Source: Mycteria americana
Lineage: Eukaryota > Chordata > Aves > Ciconiiformes > Ciconiidae
NCBI RefSeq assembly: GCF_035582795.1
Contig: NC_134366.1
Location: 1,252,501 to 1,316,500, forward strand
Reading direction: 5' to 3'
DNA: 64,000 bases
A model generated the notes under the pieces. The model saw only the letters and a list, made by a program, of their open reading frames with translations, was not told where the DNA came from and did not search any database. A program made the translations under genes and the position numbers. How positions within the stretch are numbered: the first letter of the stretch is position 1; every line of letters starts with the position of its first letter. Shown one piece after another: positions 1 through 10,228 of the stretch.

Positions 1-15
1 CCTTTCCCTTTGTAG

Positions 16-144
16 ATTAAAATAATTAGGAGATTGTCCTTGGAGCTGATGGCGGAGCAGGATCGCGTCCAGATCTACCAGTATAAGATCCAGGACAAGA
101 ACGTCACCTTTTTTGCTAGAGGGCTGTCAGCCGCAGTCCTGTGA
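16..144 (+). CDS. ELP6: ELP6 terminal coding exon (partial gene)
   Basis: Last exon of Elongator complex protein 6. ELP6 is a RecA-like ATPase-fold subunit of the Elp4-Elp5-Elp6 subcomplex, which supports wobble-uridine modification of tRNA. A pyrimidine tract ending TGTAG (11-15) is the 3' splice site. The exon then reads 42 codons to TGA at 142-144. Its C-terminal part contains YQYKIQDKNVTFFARGLSAA, which matches the conserved C-terminus of vertebrate ELP6 (human, from memory: YQYKIQDKSVSFFAKGMSPA). The first ~15 residues (IKIIRRLSLELMAEQ) are more diverged. The upstream exons lie outside the window. In human, ELP6 sits next to SCAP on the same strand, and the order here is the same, which supports the call. 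Confidence 0.9.
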   Translation: MKIIRRLSLELMAEQDRVQIYQYKIQDKNVTFFARGLSAAVL

Positions 145-529
145 TACCACGATACCATGCAGTGTTGTGAGAGCAACGCGGAGCAAAGCCGGGGAGGCTG
201 GTACCCCTAGACTGGACGTGCCACCAAACCAGCCCGGCTGTGTCACCAGCACCTTCCAGGAGCGCTGCATCAAACTGACCCAGGAGGGGAGCTTAAACGC
301 GTGCTGAACTGCATGCCAGCGAAGGGATTAGCGTGCCTGGAGCCTGCTGCATCCCTTTGTCCTCCCACCCTGTTCCCAAGGTATGCAGGCCAAGAGGAAG
401 AGCAAAAACTTGCAAGAACGGCCCTTAGAGCGTGTAAATACAAGCAGGGGGGTGCCCCAAGGGCTGGGTGTACCTCACCTTCTCTGGTGTGTTATGGCAT
501 GGCAGTGCCAGGCACTGCTGCGTGGAGGG

Positions 530-539
530 ATCACCCCAC
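530..539 (+). promoter_or_regulatory. Perfect match to the LDLR-type SRE-1 decamer (functional status unknown)
   Basis: The ten bases ATCACCCCAC equal the sterol regulatory element 1 of the LDL receptor promoter, which SREBP binds. The site lies in the ELP6 3' UTR, about 4 kb upstream of the SCAP CpG island. One such decamer is expected by chance roughly once in 8-10 windows of this size on both strands, so this is suggestive only. Confidence 0.2.
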
Positions 540-670
540 CCTCCCGCTGGCGTTTAACAAGATGACACAGAGCGGGTGGAGGCAGGGATGGTCTGGCAGC
601 ATGTCGCAATTCTTACCTGTCTCCCAACTCTGGCACAGCAGAGATTTGCTCAACTCCCGGCTTCCACATA

Positions 671-676
671 ATTAAA
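671..676 (+). terminator. ELP6: ELP6 poly(A) signal ATTAAA
   Basis: ATTAAA, the second most common vertebrate poly(A) hexamer, lies in an A-rich stretch. GTGTCTAG at 691-698 and T/G-rich sequence at about 740-780 could serve as the downstream element. It is the first such signal after the ELP6 stop codon. Confidence 0.6.
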
Positions 677-699
677 AAATCTATAACTACGTGTCTAGT

Positions 700-3600
700 C
701 CCTCACCTTGCTGCTGTAAGACCTACAGGCTGCCTTGCTTGCTTGATTCCTTGCTTTGTTTTGTTACTTTCCCTCTTTTTCATGTGAAACCCCTGTGCCC
801 GTGCGTGGCTGTTTAGCGTGCGGCTTCCCAAGCTCGTCCTTGGCTTTGGGTGACGGGATGACGGATGGACAGACGCTTGTACACAAGCCTCTGTTGTGCC
901 ACTGCCTCCCGATCACAAATCATTACTAGCAGTTATATGACCTGCCTATACTGAAGCATTATTGGGGGCTAATAATCACTAATTTTAATTAGATAAGGGT
1001 ACAGTCATTAAGTAACCATGGATCTCTGTACGGGAACCGCTCCCCACAGGCTCCTTTGGCAGAGGGAGAGAAATGGGCATCTCCCGAGCCTGGGTGAAGA
1101 GATGGTTTTGGGTCCCCCTCCCTCCCCATGGACATGAGGGCAGTCCCGGGAGCAGAGCTTGGACCTGGAGGTCTCCTGGGAGATGCTCCGGCTGTAGTGG
1201 GAGATCAACAACATCCCGCGCGCTTGTGAGAGACAAGAGCGACCTGCCAGGTCCTTTGCAGCTCCAGAGCCGAGGTAATGACTCCGGCAGTGGGAGGTGT
1301 TCCTGCTTTTTCCATGCAGAAATGCTGCATGGCTCAGTGACCCGTCCTGCCGCGGGTTTGGGAATGGTCCCCTTTGGCTTGAGTTTGGGGAGCCCTGGCA
1401 CGCTTGGAAGCTGTGGCTGCTTATCGATAGCAGCCCAGGGAGACTGGGCAGGCTCTGGGGATTGTTGTGAGTGCCGAGGAACTCGGGAGGGGGAACGAGG
1501 TCCCGTGTGTGCTATGGGATCACTCGACCCTGCTATATCGGAACGTAACCCGTGGGGGTCTGCGTGCTGCCAAGGACAGCGCTGAGTTGTGTCTCCAGCC
1601 CATGCTCGGCAACCTCCCAACTTCCAGGCTCAGGTGGTGCCTGCTGCGCCTGACCCAAGCCCCAGAGCGTCGCAGGTCCCAATTATCTGTGGTGGATGAG
1701 CCCCGAGCTGCCCGTGTGCACAGCCCCAGCAGGCAGCCAAATCCTGAGTGCGGCGTGCCGCCCGTGCTTGGGGTGCCCAGCCCAGAAGCCGGCTAGGAAG
1801 CAGCCAGGTCCAGAGCTTACTGTGCCCAAACCCCCGTCCAACCTCTGCGTGGAGGCAGAGCTGGGGACACCACCACGGCTTGGCGTCCTGAGTGCCCCCG
1901 CGCTGTGCACAGAGCCTGGGGCTCCTTGGGAAGGTTCCTGGTAGCTTATGGTGCCTGGCCTGGCCGTGGTACCGCTGCTGCTGGGTGCAAAGCACCGTAC
2001 CCTGCCCTGGCAGAGGCAGGCTGGTGGCTCGGTCTCCTCCCATGTCACACGAACCGTCAGGCTGGTGCCTGCTGTGCCTTGCTGGGGTAAAACAGGTTTC
2101 TTGGCCGCCAGCTGTGCAAGTGACAGAGCCCGGCACCGCTGCTCCCGCCCCAGCATGGTGGATGATGCGCTGTCACCATCTGCAAAGGGAGGACGAGGAC
2201 AACCAGTAGGTCTTGGGGAAGGAAACTGCTGGCACCAGTCGCTGCAGGCACTACAGCTGCTTAAAATGTACCTGTAATGGGGATATAATGGTGTATAATT
2301 GAAATAATACCTGTACGATTAGCTTCCCCTTGGAGAGATCCCTGAATGTCCCTGCTCCAAGGCTCTGCCTCCCTCCTCTGAAACTGGCAGGGTAACCGTG
2401 TGACATTGCTGGTGGCTTTTGCCCGGTTCTTTCTGCACTCGACCGATGCCTGCATCCAAGCAAGAAACCAGAGGCTGCCCTGGGCTCGGAGTCAGCGCGT
2501 CCCCAGGGCGTGCGGGCTGGGCACCACGCGGGGAGCAGCACCCTGACCCCCGGTGTCCCCGTGCAGGGGGACGTTTCCGTGAGATCCAAGGCCCTTCTGA
2601 ACCAGCTGCTCTTACCTGCACTGCGTGATGGTGCTGCCTGCACGCTGTTTCCCAACAACAGCGGCTTCAGCCCACTATTTTGGCGTGCCAGGCTTTTGTC
2701 GCACCGATAACCGTGGCGATTGCAGCGGGGAGGCGGCAAGGGCTTGGACAGGCAGCATCTGGGAGATGCCTCCTGGAGAAAGGGATGTGAAACCCGCGGT
2801 GGTGCCTGGTTCACGGTGAGGACCGAGCCCAGCGTTTCCACCATCCCTGCCTGACATCCAGAGTTGGCATCTGCCATCAGGACGTGAACTCCGGAGGCCG
2901 ATCTGGCGGCTCTGCAAGGCCAAGGGCACCTGGCACGGCCACGACCGAACCGAGACCTTGCTCTGGAGCTGACGCTGCGGGAAGGCAGCGCAGAAAGCGG
3001 AGATCAGGAGGGATGTGACTGATGGCAGAACAGGGCGGCCTTGTGCAGGGTCGGCCAACATCTGCGCGCTCAGGGCCGCCGCTACGCGCAGCTCTTTGTT
3101 TGCGAGCCAGAGCTTGTGCAACGCCGCATCTCGACCGATAAAGCAGGTGGGACTCGGCCCAAGGCTCGCGCTCTCTCTGGTCTTCGTTCCCTCGGCCTCG
3201 GTGGGAGCAGCCCGGGGCCTTGGCCAGGCAGCCAGGGAAAGGCCCACCAAGGCTGGGACTGGTGGGACAGGGGTGCAGGTCCCCTGGGAGAGGGTTGGCT
3301 GCGATGGTATCGGACAGGGCTGCCAGCAGCGGGGACTGTCACAAAGCGTCAGAGCCCGACAGCTGCAAGAAATGCCCTGCAAAAGGCCGGTATTTTGGGT
3401 AAGACAGCCCGTAGCACCTCCAGCGCGCCCGCCTCCTGGCCAGATGCACCAGAAACGAGGCTTAAAGGAGACTTTTTGTGCATTGCGTGGGACGTCACCA
3501 GACCGTGGGGTCCTGAGCATGCTGGGGGGCTGGATGTGGAGATGCTCAGCCCCAGGAGATGAACGAGCAGGGGCTGCCTTTCCCCTGTCCTATTTCTGCT

Positions 3601-4080
3601 CCTTTCCTTTGCTCCTTCCCTCCTTCTCGCTCTGGTTTCCCACCAAGACCCTTTCTGACACCAGCTCTTTCCTCGCAGGGCTCCCCTGGGATTTCGGGTG
3701 TGATCCCTGGCAGGCAGGAGCTGTCCTGGGGGTGACGGCCGGGCCGGCAGCACGGCTGCCTTCCACCGTCCCCCTCTGCCCCTGCCGGCACCGGAGCTGC
3801 TGCGTCCTTCGCTGCAGACCTCGGCCTGCCCACGGCTTCCCCTGGCACCAGGGGGAAAAGACAGGGTAAGCCCTGACCCTGCGGGCGCCATGCGTCCAGG
3901 CTGTGTGGCATCCCACCCCGTGCCAGGGCTGTGCTGGCAGGAACAGCATGGGCATTCCTGGGGAGAAAAAGAAGCTCCCGTGGCCTCTGGGTGCCACACG
4001 CCCCTTCCCCTGGGCACTTCCCTACCCCTCGCCCTGCTGCTCCTTCCAGAGGAGCAGCCCTCCCGGCCCAGCCCAAGCCA
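700..4080. other. GC-rich intergenic spacer between ELP6 and SCAP
   Basis: No exon, RNA gene or mobile element is recognised. Several long overlapping open frames occur on both strands (for example 2675-3520 and 3015-3869). They are explained by high GC and scarce stop codons: frames overlap on opposite strands, show no family motif, and many begin at GTG, CTG or TTG. A lncRNA or alternative SCAP first exon cannot be excluded. Confidence 0.5.
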
Positions 4081-4097
4081 TGTGCCGCTGTCCCCTC

Positions 4098-4450
4098 TGT
4101 GCCCAGGGCTCCCGGTGCCTGCCCCACCCCCGTTCCCCGCAGCTCTGGGTATCCGCTTCGCCTCTATCCCCCGTGCTGAGCCCCAGGGCTCCCGGTGCAA
4201 GGTCCACTCTCGTCCCCCCGGTGCCCCATCCTCCCCTCTCAGCCCCCGCATCCACCCTGTGCCGCAGGGCTCCCAGCGCCTGACCCCCTCAGCCCCGCCA
4301 TTCCCCGCTGCCCGCTCCGCATCCGCTCTCCCCCCTGAACCCCAGGGCGGCCAGTGCCCGGTTCTCCCCCTCTCCCGCGATCCCCTCTGTGCCCCAGGAC
4401 CCCTCTCCCCCGATCCTGCCGTCCCCACCGTGTCCCCCGGCTCCCGGTCT
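4098..4450. repeat. Degenerate ~80-bp C-rich tandem repeat (minisatellite-like)
   Basis: A phrase close to CCCAGGGCTCCCGGTGCC recurs. Its CAGGG core starts at 4104, 4184, 4265 and 4343, with a weaker copy (CAGGA) at 4395, so the spacing is 80, 81, 78 and 52 bases. Between cores the units share C-rich text such as CCCCTCTCC. The strand is strongly C-biased and ends in a 13-C run at 4455-4467. The array abuts the SCAP CpG island. Confidence 0.65.
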
Positions 4451-4486
4451 GACTCCCCCCCCCCCCCGCCGCCTCCATCCCCGCTC

Positions 4487-4530
4487 CACGTGCTCCCGCC
4501 GCCACCGAGCCACTTCCGCCTTCCCACGTG
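4487..4530. promoter_or_regulatory. SCAP: Two CACGTG E-boxes flanking an ETS site
   Basis: CACGTG occurs at 4487-4492 and 4525-4530. The second reads CCCACGTGAC, which matches the right half of the TFEB/CLEAR and USF consensus GTCACGTGAC. Between them CACTTCCG (4511-4518) is a good ETS/GABPA site on the minus strand (CGGAAGTG). This spacing is typical of a CpG-island core promoter. Binding is inferred from motif only. Confidence 0.5.
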
Positions 4531-4554
4531 ACTCGTGGCGCGCCCGCCCCCCGG

Positions 4555-4742
4555 GGGCGTGGCCTGACGGTGGGAGGGGGCGTGCCTAAAGCGCTAGGTA
4601 GGGGCGCGGGCTGGCGCTCAAGGGGCGTGGTTATAGCGGAAAGGGCGTGGCGATGCCGATGGAGGCGTGGTTCTGCGTGTGGGGGCGTGGTTAGGGTGGT
4701 CGGGGAGGGGCGTGACCACGCCGGCGGCGGCGGGAGGCGTGG
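4555..4742 (+). promoter_or_regulatory. SCAP: Cluster of GGCGTGG (Sp/KLF-type) boxes, four at exact 20-bp period
   Basis: The octamer GGGCGTGG or a one-base variant starts at 4555, 4578, 4623, 4643, 4663, 4683, 4708 and 4735. A reverse-oriented CCACGCC lies at 4716-4722. The four copies at 4623-4690 are spaced exactly 20 bases and are often followed by TT. GGGCGTGG is a typical Sp1/KLF GT/CACCC-type site. The regular, same-strand spacing suggests either a small tandem-repeat expansion or a selected site array. Confidence 0.6.
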
Positions 4743-4749
4743 CCGGCGG

Positions 4750-4969
4750 TCGGCGCTGCGCGCGCGCGTGGGGCCCGGCGGCGGCGGCGGCAACGGGGGG
4801 AGGGCGGGAGGGGGTGGGTAAACCGGACCGGGAAGGACGGGACTGAGAGAATAGGTTTAGGGTGAAGAAAGAGCTTCAAATCAAACCAAGATTAACCAAG
4901 ATCAATTAAAAAAACCAAACCACAGCAACAAAACGGACTCACGGCCGCCAAAGAGGTCAAAGGTCGGAG
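4750..4969 (+). other. SCAP: Candidate untranslated first exon of SCAP (approximate)
   Basis: Exon 2 begins at an acceptor 95 bases before the ATG, so SCAP needs at least one upstream non-coding exon. In the CpG island the best donors are GGAG|GTGAGG (GT at 4970) and TGAG|GTGAGA (GT at 5000). GG|GTAAAC or G|GTGGGT near 4813-4819 is a weaker choice. The sequence cannot decide between them and the 5' end is unknown. Confidence 0.25.
4954..4966 (+). promoter_or_regulatory. SCAP: DR1 nuclear-receptor-like element
   Basis: AGGTCA-A-AGGTCG is two hexamer half-sites in direct repeat with one spacer base and a single mismatch in the second half. DR1 sites are bound by HNF4, RXR heterodimers (PPAR) and COUP-TF. 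It lies just before a strong splice donor (GT at 4970), so it may fall inside exon 1. Confidence 0.4.
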
Positions 4970-5096
4970 GTGAGGAGGAACCGCTTCCCCGGCGGTGAGG
5001 TGAGAGGCACCGGTGAACGCGATCGGTTCCCGGCGGACACCGAAATTATTCCCCTACCCCACCCCCGCCGCCTCAGCGCGGTTCCCGCCGGGCCTG

Positions 5097-5172
5097 GGCG
5101 CGCGCCTTCCCCTCACACACACGCACGCGCGCGTCCGCGCGCGTGCGTGTGTGTGAGGGGAGGGCGCGCGCC
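5097..5172. repeat. 76-bp near-perfect palindrome (37-bp arms, 2-base centre)
   Basis: Arm 5097-5133 is the reverse complement of 5136-5172 with one exception (T5107 opposite G5162, a wobble pair in RNA). Only two bases (5134-5135) separate the arms. Each arm runs GC alternation, a pyrimidine block, a CA run and a second CG alternation, so it also has Z-DNA potential. It sits in the SCAP CpG island, downstream of the candidate exon 1. A fold-back assembly artefact is the main alternative. Confidence 0.9.
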
Positions 5173-6708
5173 GCTTCCCCCCACCCCCCACCCCCTTTTT
5201 TAACGGTCGTTTAACGGCCGCTCGCAGCAACCCCCCCCCTTGTTGGTCCTGAGGGAACCGCGGCCTTTAGGCCTCTCCCCGGCGGGAAGCCTGAGGGGAG
5301 GCCCCTCAACCGGCGTGTGTGAGGGGGTGTGGGGGCTCCCCGCCCCTCGTGGGTGGTTTTTTTTGGGGTTGGTTTTTTTTTTTTTTTGAGTTGCAAAAAA
5401 GAGGTTGGTGGGTGCGGGTCCTTCCCCCCGCAACCTGTGGTGCTTGAGGTGCCTGTTGGATTTGGGGGTTTGGCTGCGAAGGGTGGTGAGTATCTTCTCG
5501 GGGGGGTTGCACGGCTTGCAATTTATTGTATGAGCGTGTTTTCTAATAATTAGCGAGAGCGAGGAAAAAGAACAAAGATGAATCTTCTTGTTTGCAAAGA
5601 GCAAGGCGCCGTGCTTTCCTGAGATATGCAGAAGGGACTGCCTTACCTGCTCGGCACCTGAGGATGAAGAAGTAAATGGTATTGGTGGGAAGACTGGGGT
5701 TGGGTGCTTGTGCAGAGGACCCACTGAAGGCCTGGAGTAGCGACTGCTCTGTCTGCAGGAGGATTCGGAAGGAACTGGGATGAAAACAGAGAGGGTTTAC
5801 TGCTTGGGAAACTGGGAGTCGTCAGCCTGAGGTATTGCTGTGCTGGAGGAAAGCGAGGAGTGGAGGGGAAGGGAGGAAAAGCATGAGGAAATGTGTCGGA
5901 AAGAGGGATGTAGTAAGTTTTGGTGGGGCTGGCGGGTCAAAGATGGTGGGATGGGAGTAAAGCAGTAAAGAGGGTGAGATGGAGGAAAGAATTAATCCTC
6001 TCTGCTGCGGAATCAGAAGAATATGCTTTATAGAAAAGAAGAAGAAGGAGTGCGTACATAAAGGGAAACTGAACCCTGAAGTGGTGTAGTTGTGGTTTTG
6101 TATCTGGGAGAATCCTGAGGAAAGGACTACTGCTTTAATGCCACAATTTCCTGAATGAAATGTCCGCTTATTTTTCAGGATTGTTGAAAGACAAGTTTAC
6201 TTTCATGAGAGGGGCAAAGACGAGGCATGATCTTGCTCTTTTGTGAAACCTGTGACTGTTATGACAGTGTACTAGTGTGATGAATTTAGGATTCCATGAG
6301 CTGTTGTGTAATGCAGAAAGGAGATTAGCTGACTTGAATTCAGAAGACAGGAAAACACCCTGGGATTTTCACTGAATGTATGACACGTAGAGAGCTGTGC
6401 TGTTAGCCCCCGAGTCTTTCCACCAAAACAGTTCTGCTCAGTATTTTCAGTTACAAAGCTTAACGTGGTACAATGCTGTTTATTTTTCCAAATGTGATTC
6501 GCATATAACATCACAAAACAGCAAAGAAGATTCAGGTTTTGTCTCGGGAGCATTAAAATAGTTTTTTAAGTGTCAAAATCTCGAATGAATGAATTTGTCA
6601 AGCTCTCTCTGAAGACGGCTGTTGAATTATTCAATGTTGTTTTTATCCAGTGGGTTGCTAGGCCTGCCTGCCATCGGAGTTCATATAATTATGCATAGAA
6701 AAGTCTCT

Positions 6709-6730
6709 CCCCCCCCCCCCCCCCCCCCCC
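6709..6730. repeat. Poly-C tract (22 C)
   Basis: Uninterrupted run of 22 cytosines in SCAP intron 1, following CTCT. The minus strand is a G22 run able to form G-quadruplexes. Its length is likely variable and prone to sequencing error. Confidence 0.9.
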
Positions 6731-9700
6731 ACCTCTGATGAGCAAAGAGTTTAAAAAAACGGAATAGGTACAGCTTCATGAACAAAAATAGTTTTACCTG
6801 TCTATAGCGGAACGTAGTAGGTAACGAGTGGAAGGGGAGTAGCAGCAGTACAGCAATTTCAGCAGATCTTGTGACCTGGGAATCCTCCTCCCTGTTCTCG
6901 CTGCGGCTGACTTTCTGCGCCGCACTCGTGGAACTGACAGACCTCCCTTGACTGTCTTTCTGGGGAGCTGCGGGCAGCTTTCTCCCGTTTTACAGCAGAC
7001 ACTTCACAGCGTGCTGTGGCGTCGCGGAGCCCCAGCGATGGGGAGCATGCTCCTCTGTGCCGGGTGCTGTATGAGCAAGGAGGAACCGATGGCGCTTGGC
7101 CTGAGGAACTCGGTCTTGAGTATAGAATGAGACTGAGTGGATGTAGACTGAGCTTTCCATCTATTCCTTAGCTGTAATACCTTGTGTTATTCCTCTGAAA
7201 CTTACACGGTGAGTTAAAGGGTGAGAAAAAGGTCTTAAGGAACACGAGGCAGTTCTGTGGTCATGCAGCTCTCTGTTTCAACGTCTGTAAGCTATTACTT
7301 CTCACAACCAAAATATCAAACAGAAGGTAGAGGAATGGGGACTTAAAGGTGGTTGTCTTCAAGAGGATCTTTTAATTTGTGTCCTCAGCTGAAGACACAG
7401 TCCTGGCGTTTCGGAACGGCCTGTGTCGTTTCTGTGTAACTGGGTTCCCTTGGGAAGAAAATAAAATTCTGAGGCTCCTGCCGGTAAACGAGTGAGTTTC
7501 AGCTGCAGCAAGAGAGTGGTGGTGAATGAGGAGGGGAGGAGGATTGCATTTCTTTGGTTAAAAAATGAATTAATCTTGTATGGAGCATTGTGGTAAAGAT
7601 GCCATGGGAATAATAGTTGGTTTGTTTTCAGAAGACAATGTCCGAGTCAGACTTTCGGACTTCTTGTCTAACAGAGTATCTTTGAGATTGTTCCGCTGTT
7701 GGGAAGAAAGAGCTTAGTGATTTGCAGATCCTGGGTTTTTAACTGGTGATTATTAGAAAGACAAATATTTAGTTCTGCGTGATGCTAGAGGTGTGACAAA
7801 AAGCTCCCTTATCAGATGTTGGGAGTCCTGGTAGTTTGCTTATTCAGGCTTGCCAAATGTTACTTCTGTAACCTAGAACCTGTTGAAAGTCAATCCCATG
7901 CAAGTGAGTCACCTTACAGATGCTTGCGTTCCCTTGTGTCTTCTCAGGTGCTTTTCAAGCCTGAAAGATATTAAAATGCAGACTTACTTTTTTTTTTTAT
8001 AATGAAAACTGTTCTGATTAAAAGTTGGGTGGGGTTTTGTGTGTGTTTGGTGGTTTGTTTTTTTTTTTTTTTTGAGGGAACAATGCAGGGAAATACATGC
8101 TGAAGTTTCCTTCTTAATTTTTGCTTTGTATTTCATGGCCTAAGTGGTCAGAGTTGTGTTCGTTGTCTGTGTTCGTTGTCTCCCTTCTTTCTGTCAGTGT
8201 TAGCATCCAGCCTGGGAGAGGATACCTGTTAATTAGATGACAGGTACAGCCAAAACTTCCAGCATTCAAGAGTTCAGAGTGAAAATACTACTGAAACTTT
8301 AACGTTTGGAGTTGTAGAGAGGGTCTGTGTGGAAAAGGCAGTGTGTTTCCCCAGAGAGCCAAAGGTAGACTTCTGTTTTTCTGCCAAACCCAGAAGTTTT
8401 AGAAACCCTTTGCTTGGTAGCTGTCAGAAGGTACCCAACTGCTACTACAGACACCAAGTCCTCCTTTGGAAATGGGAAGACTATTTTATGTTTCCACAAC
8501 ATATTTTTCAGGAAAACGATAGCGCTTACTGCATAAACTTAGTTTGATCTGACTCTAATTACAGTTAGTCAGGAAACTTCTGCCAGTGATAGCTGGCTTT
8601 TTTTATAGGGGTGTGTTTTTAACGTGATGGAGTGGCTTACTCAAAAGCTATTTCTGAGGGTTTTGGGGGGAATTTTCTTCCAAGAAGCAACTGACCCAAC
8701 AGAAGCTGTGATCTTAGTAAACCAGAAAAATAATACTACTGTTACATCAACAGAGATCAGCAAAGCTAGCTGCTGAACTGAATTCAGAGGATTGCGGGAG
8801 CAGCGACGAAAATGGTGCAAATGGTGCTTGAAACCTCTGTGCTGGCAATGCAGATTGCAGAGAAGGAAGGTACCTAAAAAAAGCTTTTTCTGCCCTTCCT
8901 CTGTTAAGGTCAGAGCCAGAACCGTTTTCTGTGTGGTGGAAGGACTGCACCTTTGTATGGGGAAGTGGAGCAGTACGTGGAAAATGCAGAAGTCTGCTAG
9001 AAGTATTTACGTAGATGTGGTTTCCCTGGGAAGGGTTGCAGAAACCTACTGTATCTATAGCACCCAGGACTGAAGTAGCGACCTAAACATAAGCAATGGT
9101 GTAGTGGGCTGCTAAATGGACTACCATTTCCTTATGAGGAGTGTATTTACCTGTTTTGGGCACTTTTTAGACATGTTATTGTCCAATTTAACTTTCCTGA
9201 CCCTGTAAAACTGTTGAATGAAGTATGGATGTTAAGTGTTTATCATGGCACAATCTCTTAAACAATAGTTGCAGCAGAAGGTGCTATTAGATATACAGAC
9301 AAGGCCGTCAATTTGAGAAACAGAACTGCAAACCATACAGAATCTATGGGCCTAAGTTAAATATATATATATATATTTTTTTAAATAGAGGTCATTAACC
9401 ACTAATTCTGATTTCTGTCCTGAAGGAGAGGTTGGAACTAGGAAGTGTATCCTTTGCAGGGAAAGGAGCCCCAGCTGTAGATAAAGAAACAGGAAAGAAG
9501 TCATGCTCGCTTCAGGTACTTACTTGATGAGGTAAATGAGTAATTGCAGCTGGAGAACTGTTGAGAAAAAAGAGTGAATCTCCAGTGGATGTGTTGTGGT
9601 AATAAACGACTGCTATAGGTACTTCTCAGTTACATGAACTTTGTCTTGAAAAAGCAGTAGTAGGTAGAAATCACATTCTTAAAGTGCTAATTGCAAACGT

Positions 9701-10228
9701 TGCTTTCATCGCTCCTGAGGTAGGTGGGTTATTCAAACCCAGAGGTGTTTCTGTTCTTCATTTGAAGAGTAGCAAGACCACATAAGAAGGATTAAGAGAG
9801 AAATCAAACCTGACTAAAAAAGGCCATCAAGGGATACTAAAAATTATTCTGTGAATGTCCTAAAGGTAAGAATATGATGGAGGAAAGAACAGAGAGGAAA
9901 ACTTGCTGTCCAGTGTCACTGAAACTGAAGTGTTCAGTATCTTTTGACTCTTACTGAAGACCAAAGTCAGCTGGCAAGCAGCTACTGCTAGTGACAGACT
10001 AGAAAAAAAAAAAAAAGAGCAGGTTTGCAGGCAGTCATCTAAGTGAGATATTTTCATCTGTGTACTTAAAGTACAGGCTAAAAAAAAAAAAAAAAAACCC
10101 TTAAAAGCTTTAGTAGGTGTCTTTTGGGAAATGGAAAATAGATGATGTTTTGAAAGACCAGAGAAGAGCGAGCAGTTTGTGTAGGTGAAGGGGTGGGAAG
10201 AAGAGAACGGAGAGTAGTAGTCATCTTA

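Larger units (their letters stand above)
145..690 (+). other. ELP6: ELP6 3' UTR
   Basis: Sequence between the ELP6 stop codon and the first good poly(A) signal. The end is placed about 15 bases after ATTAAA at 671-676. Short open frames here are not conserved-looking and start at non-ATG codons or in the middle of the exon. The 3' UTR end is inferred, not shown. Confidence 0.55.
4480..5330 (+). promoter_or_regulatory. SCAP: CpG island, presumed SCAP promoter and first-exon region
   Basis: Dense CpG sequence with no TATA box, lying upstream of the first coding exon with SCAP orientation and no other gene start nearby. It contains E-boxes, an ETS site, many GGCGTGG boxes, a GCGCGC-rich segment and several good splice donors. 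This fits a housekeeping CpG-island promoter with a non-coding first exon. The island edges are read by eye. The transcription start is not determined. Confidence 0.7.

Noticed and set aside
2675..3869. Overlapping ~280-codon frames on both strands
   Set aside because: High-GC, stop-poor DNA gives such frames by chance; no motif, and the two strands cannot both be coding.
3349..4527. 392-codon minus-strand open frame running away from the SCAP CpG island
   Set aside because: It opens at GTG, not ATG, is Gly/Arg-rich because it reads a GC-rich tandem repeat, overlaps long frames on the other strand, and has no domain or splice structure.
4487..4530. CACGTG boxes as evidence of a divergent second gene
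   Set aside because: No exon or CDS is supportable on the minus strand upstream; they are better read as SCAP promoter elements.
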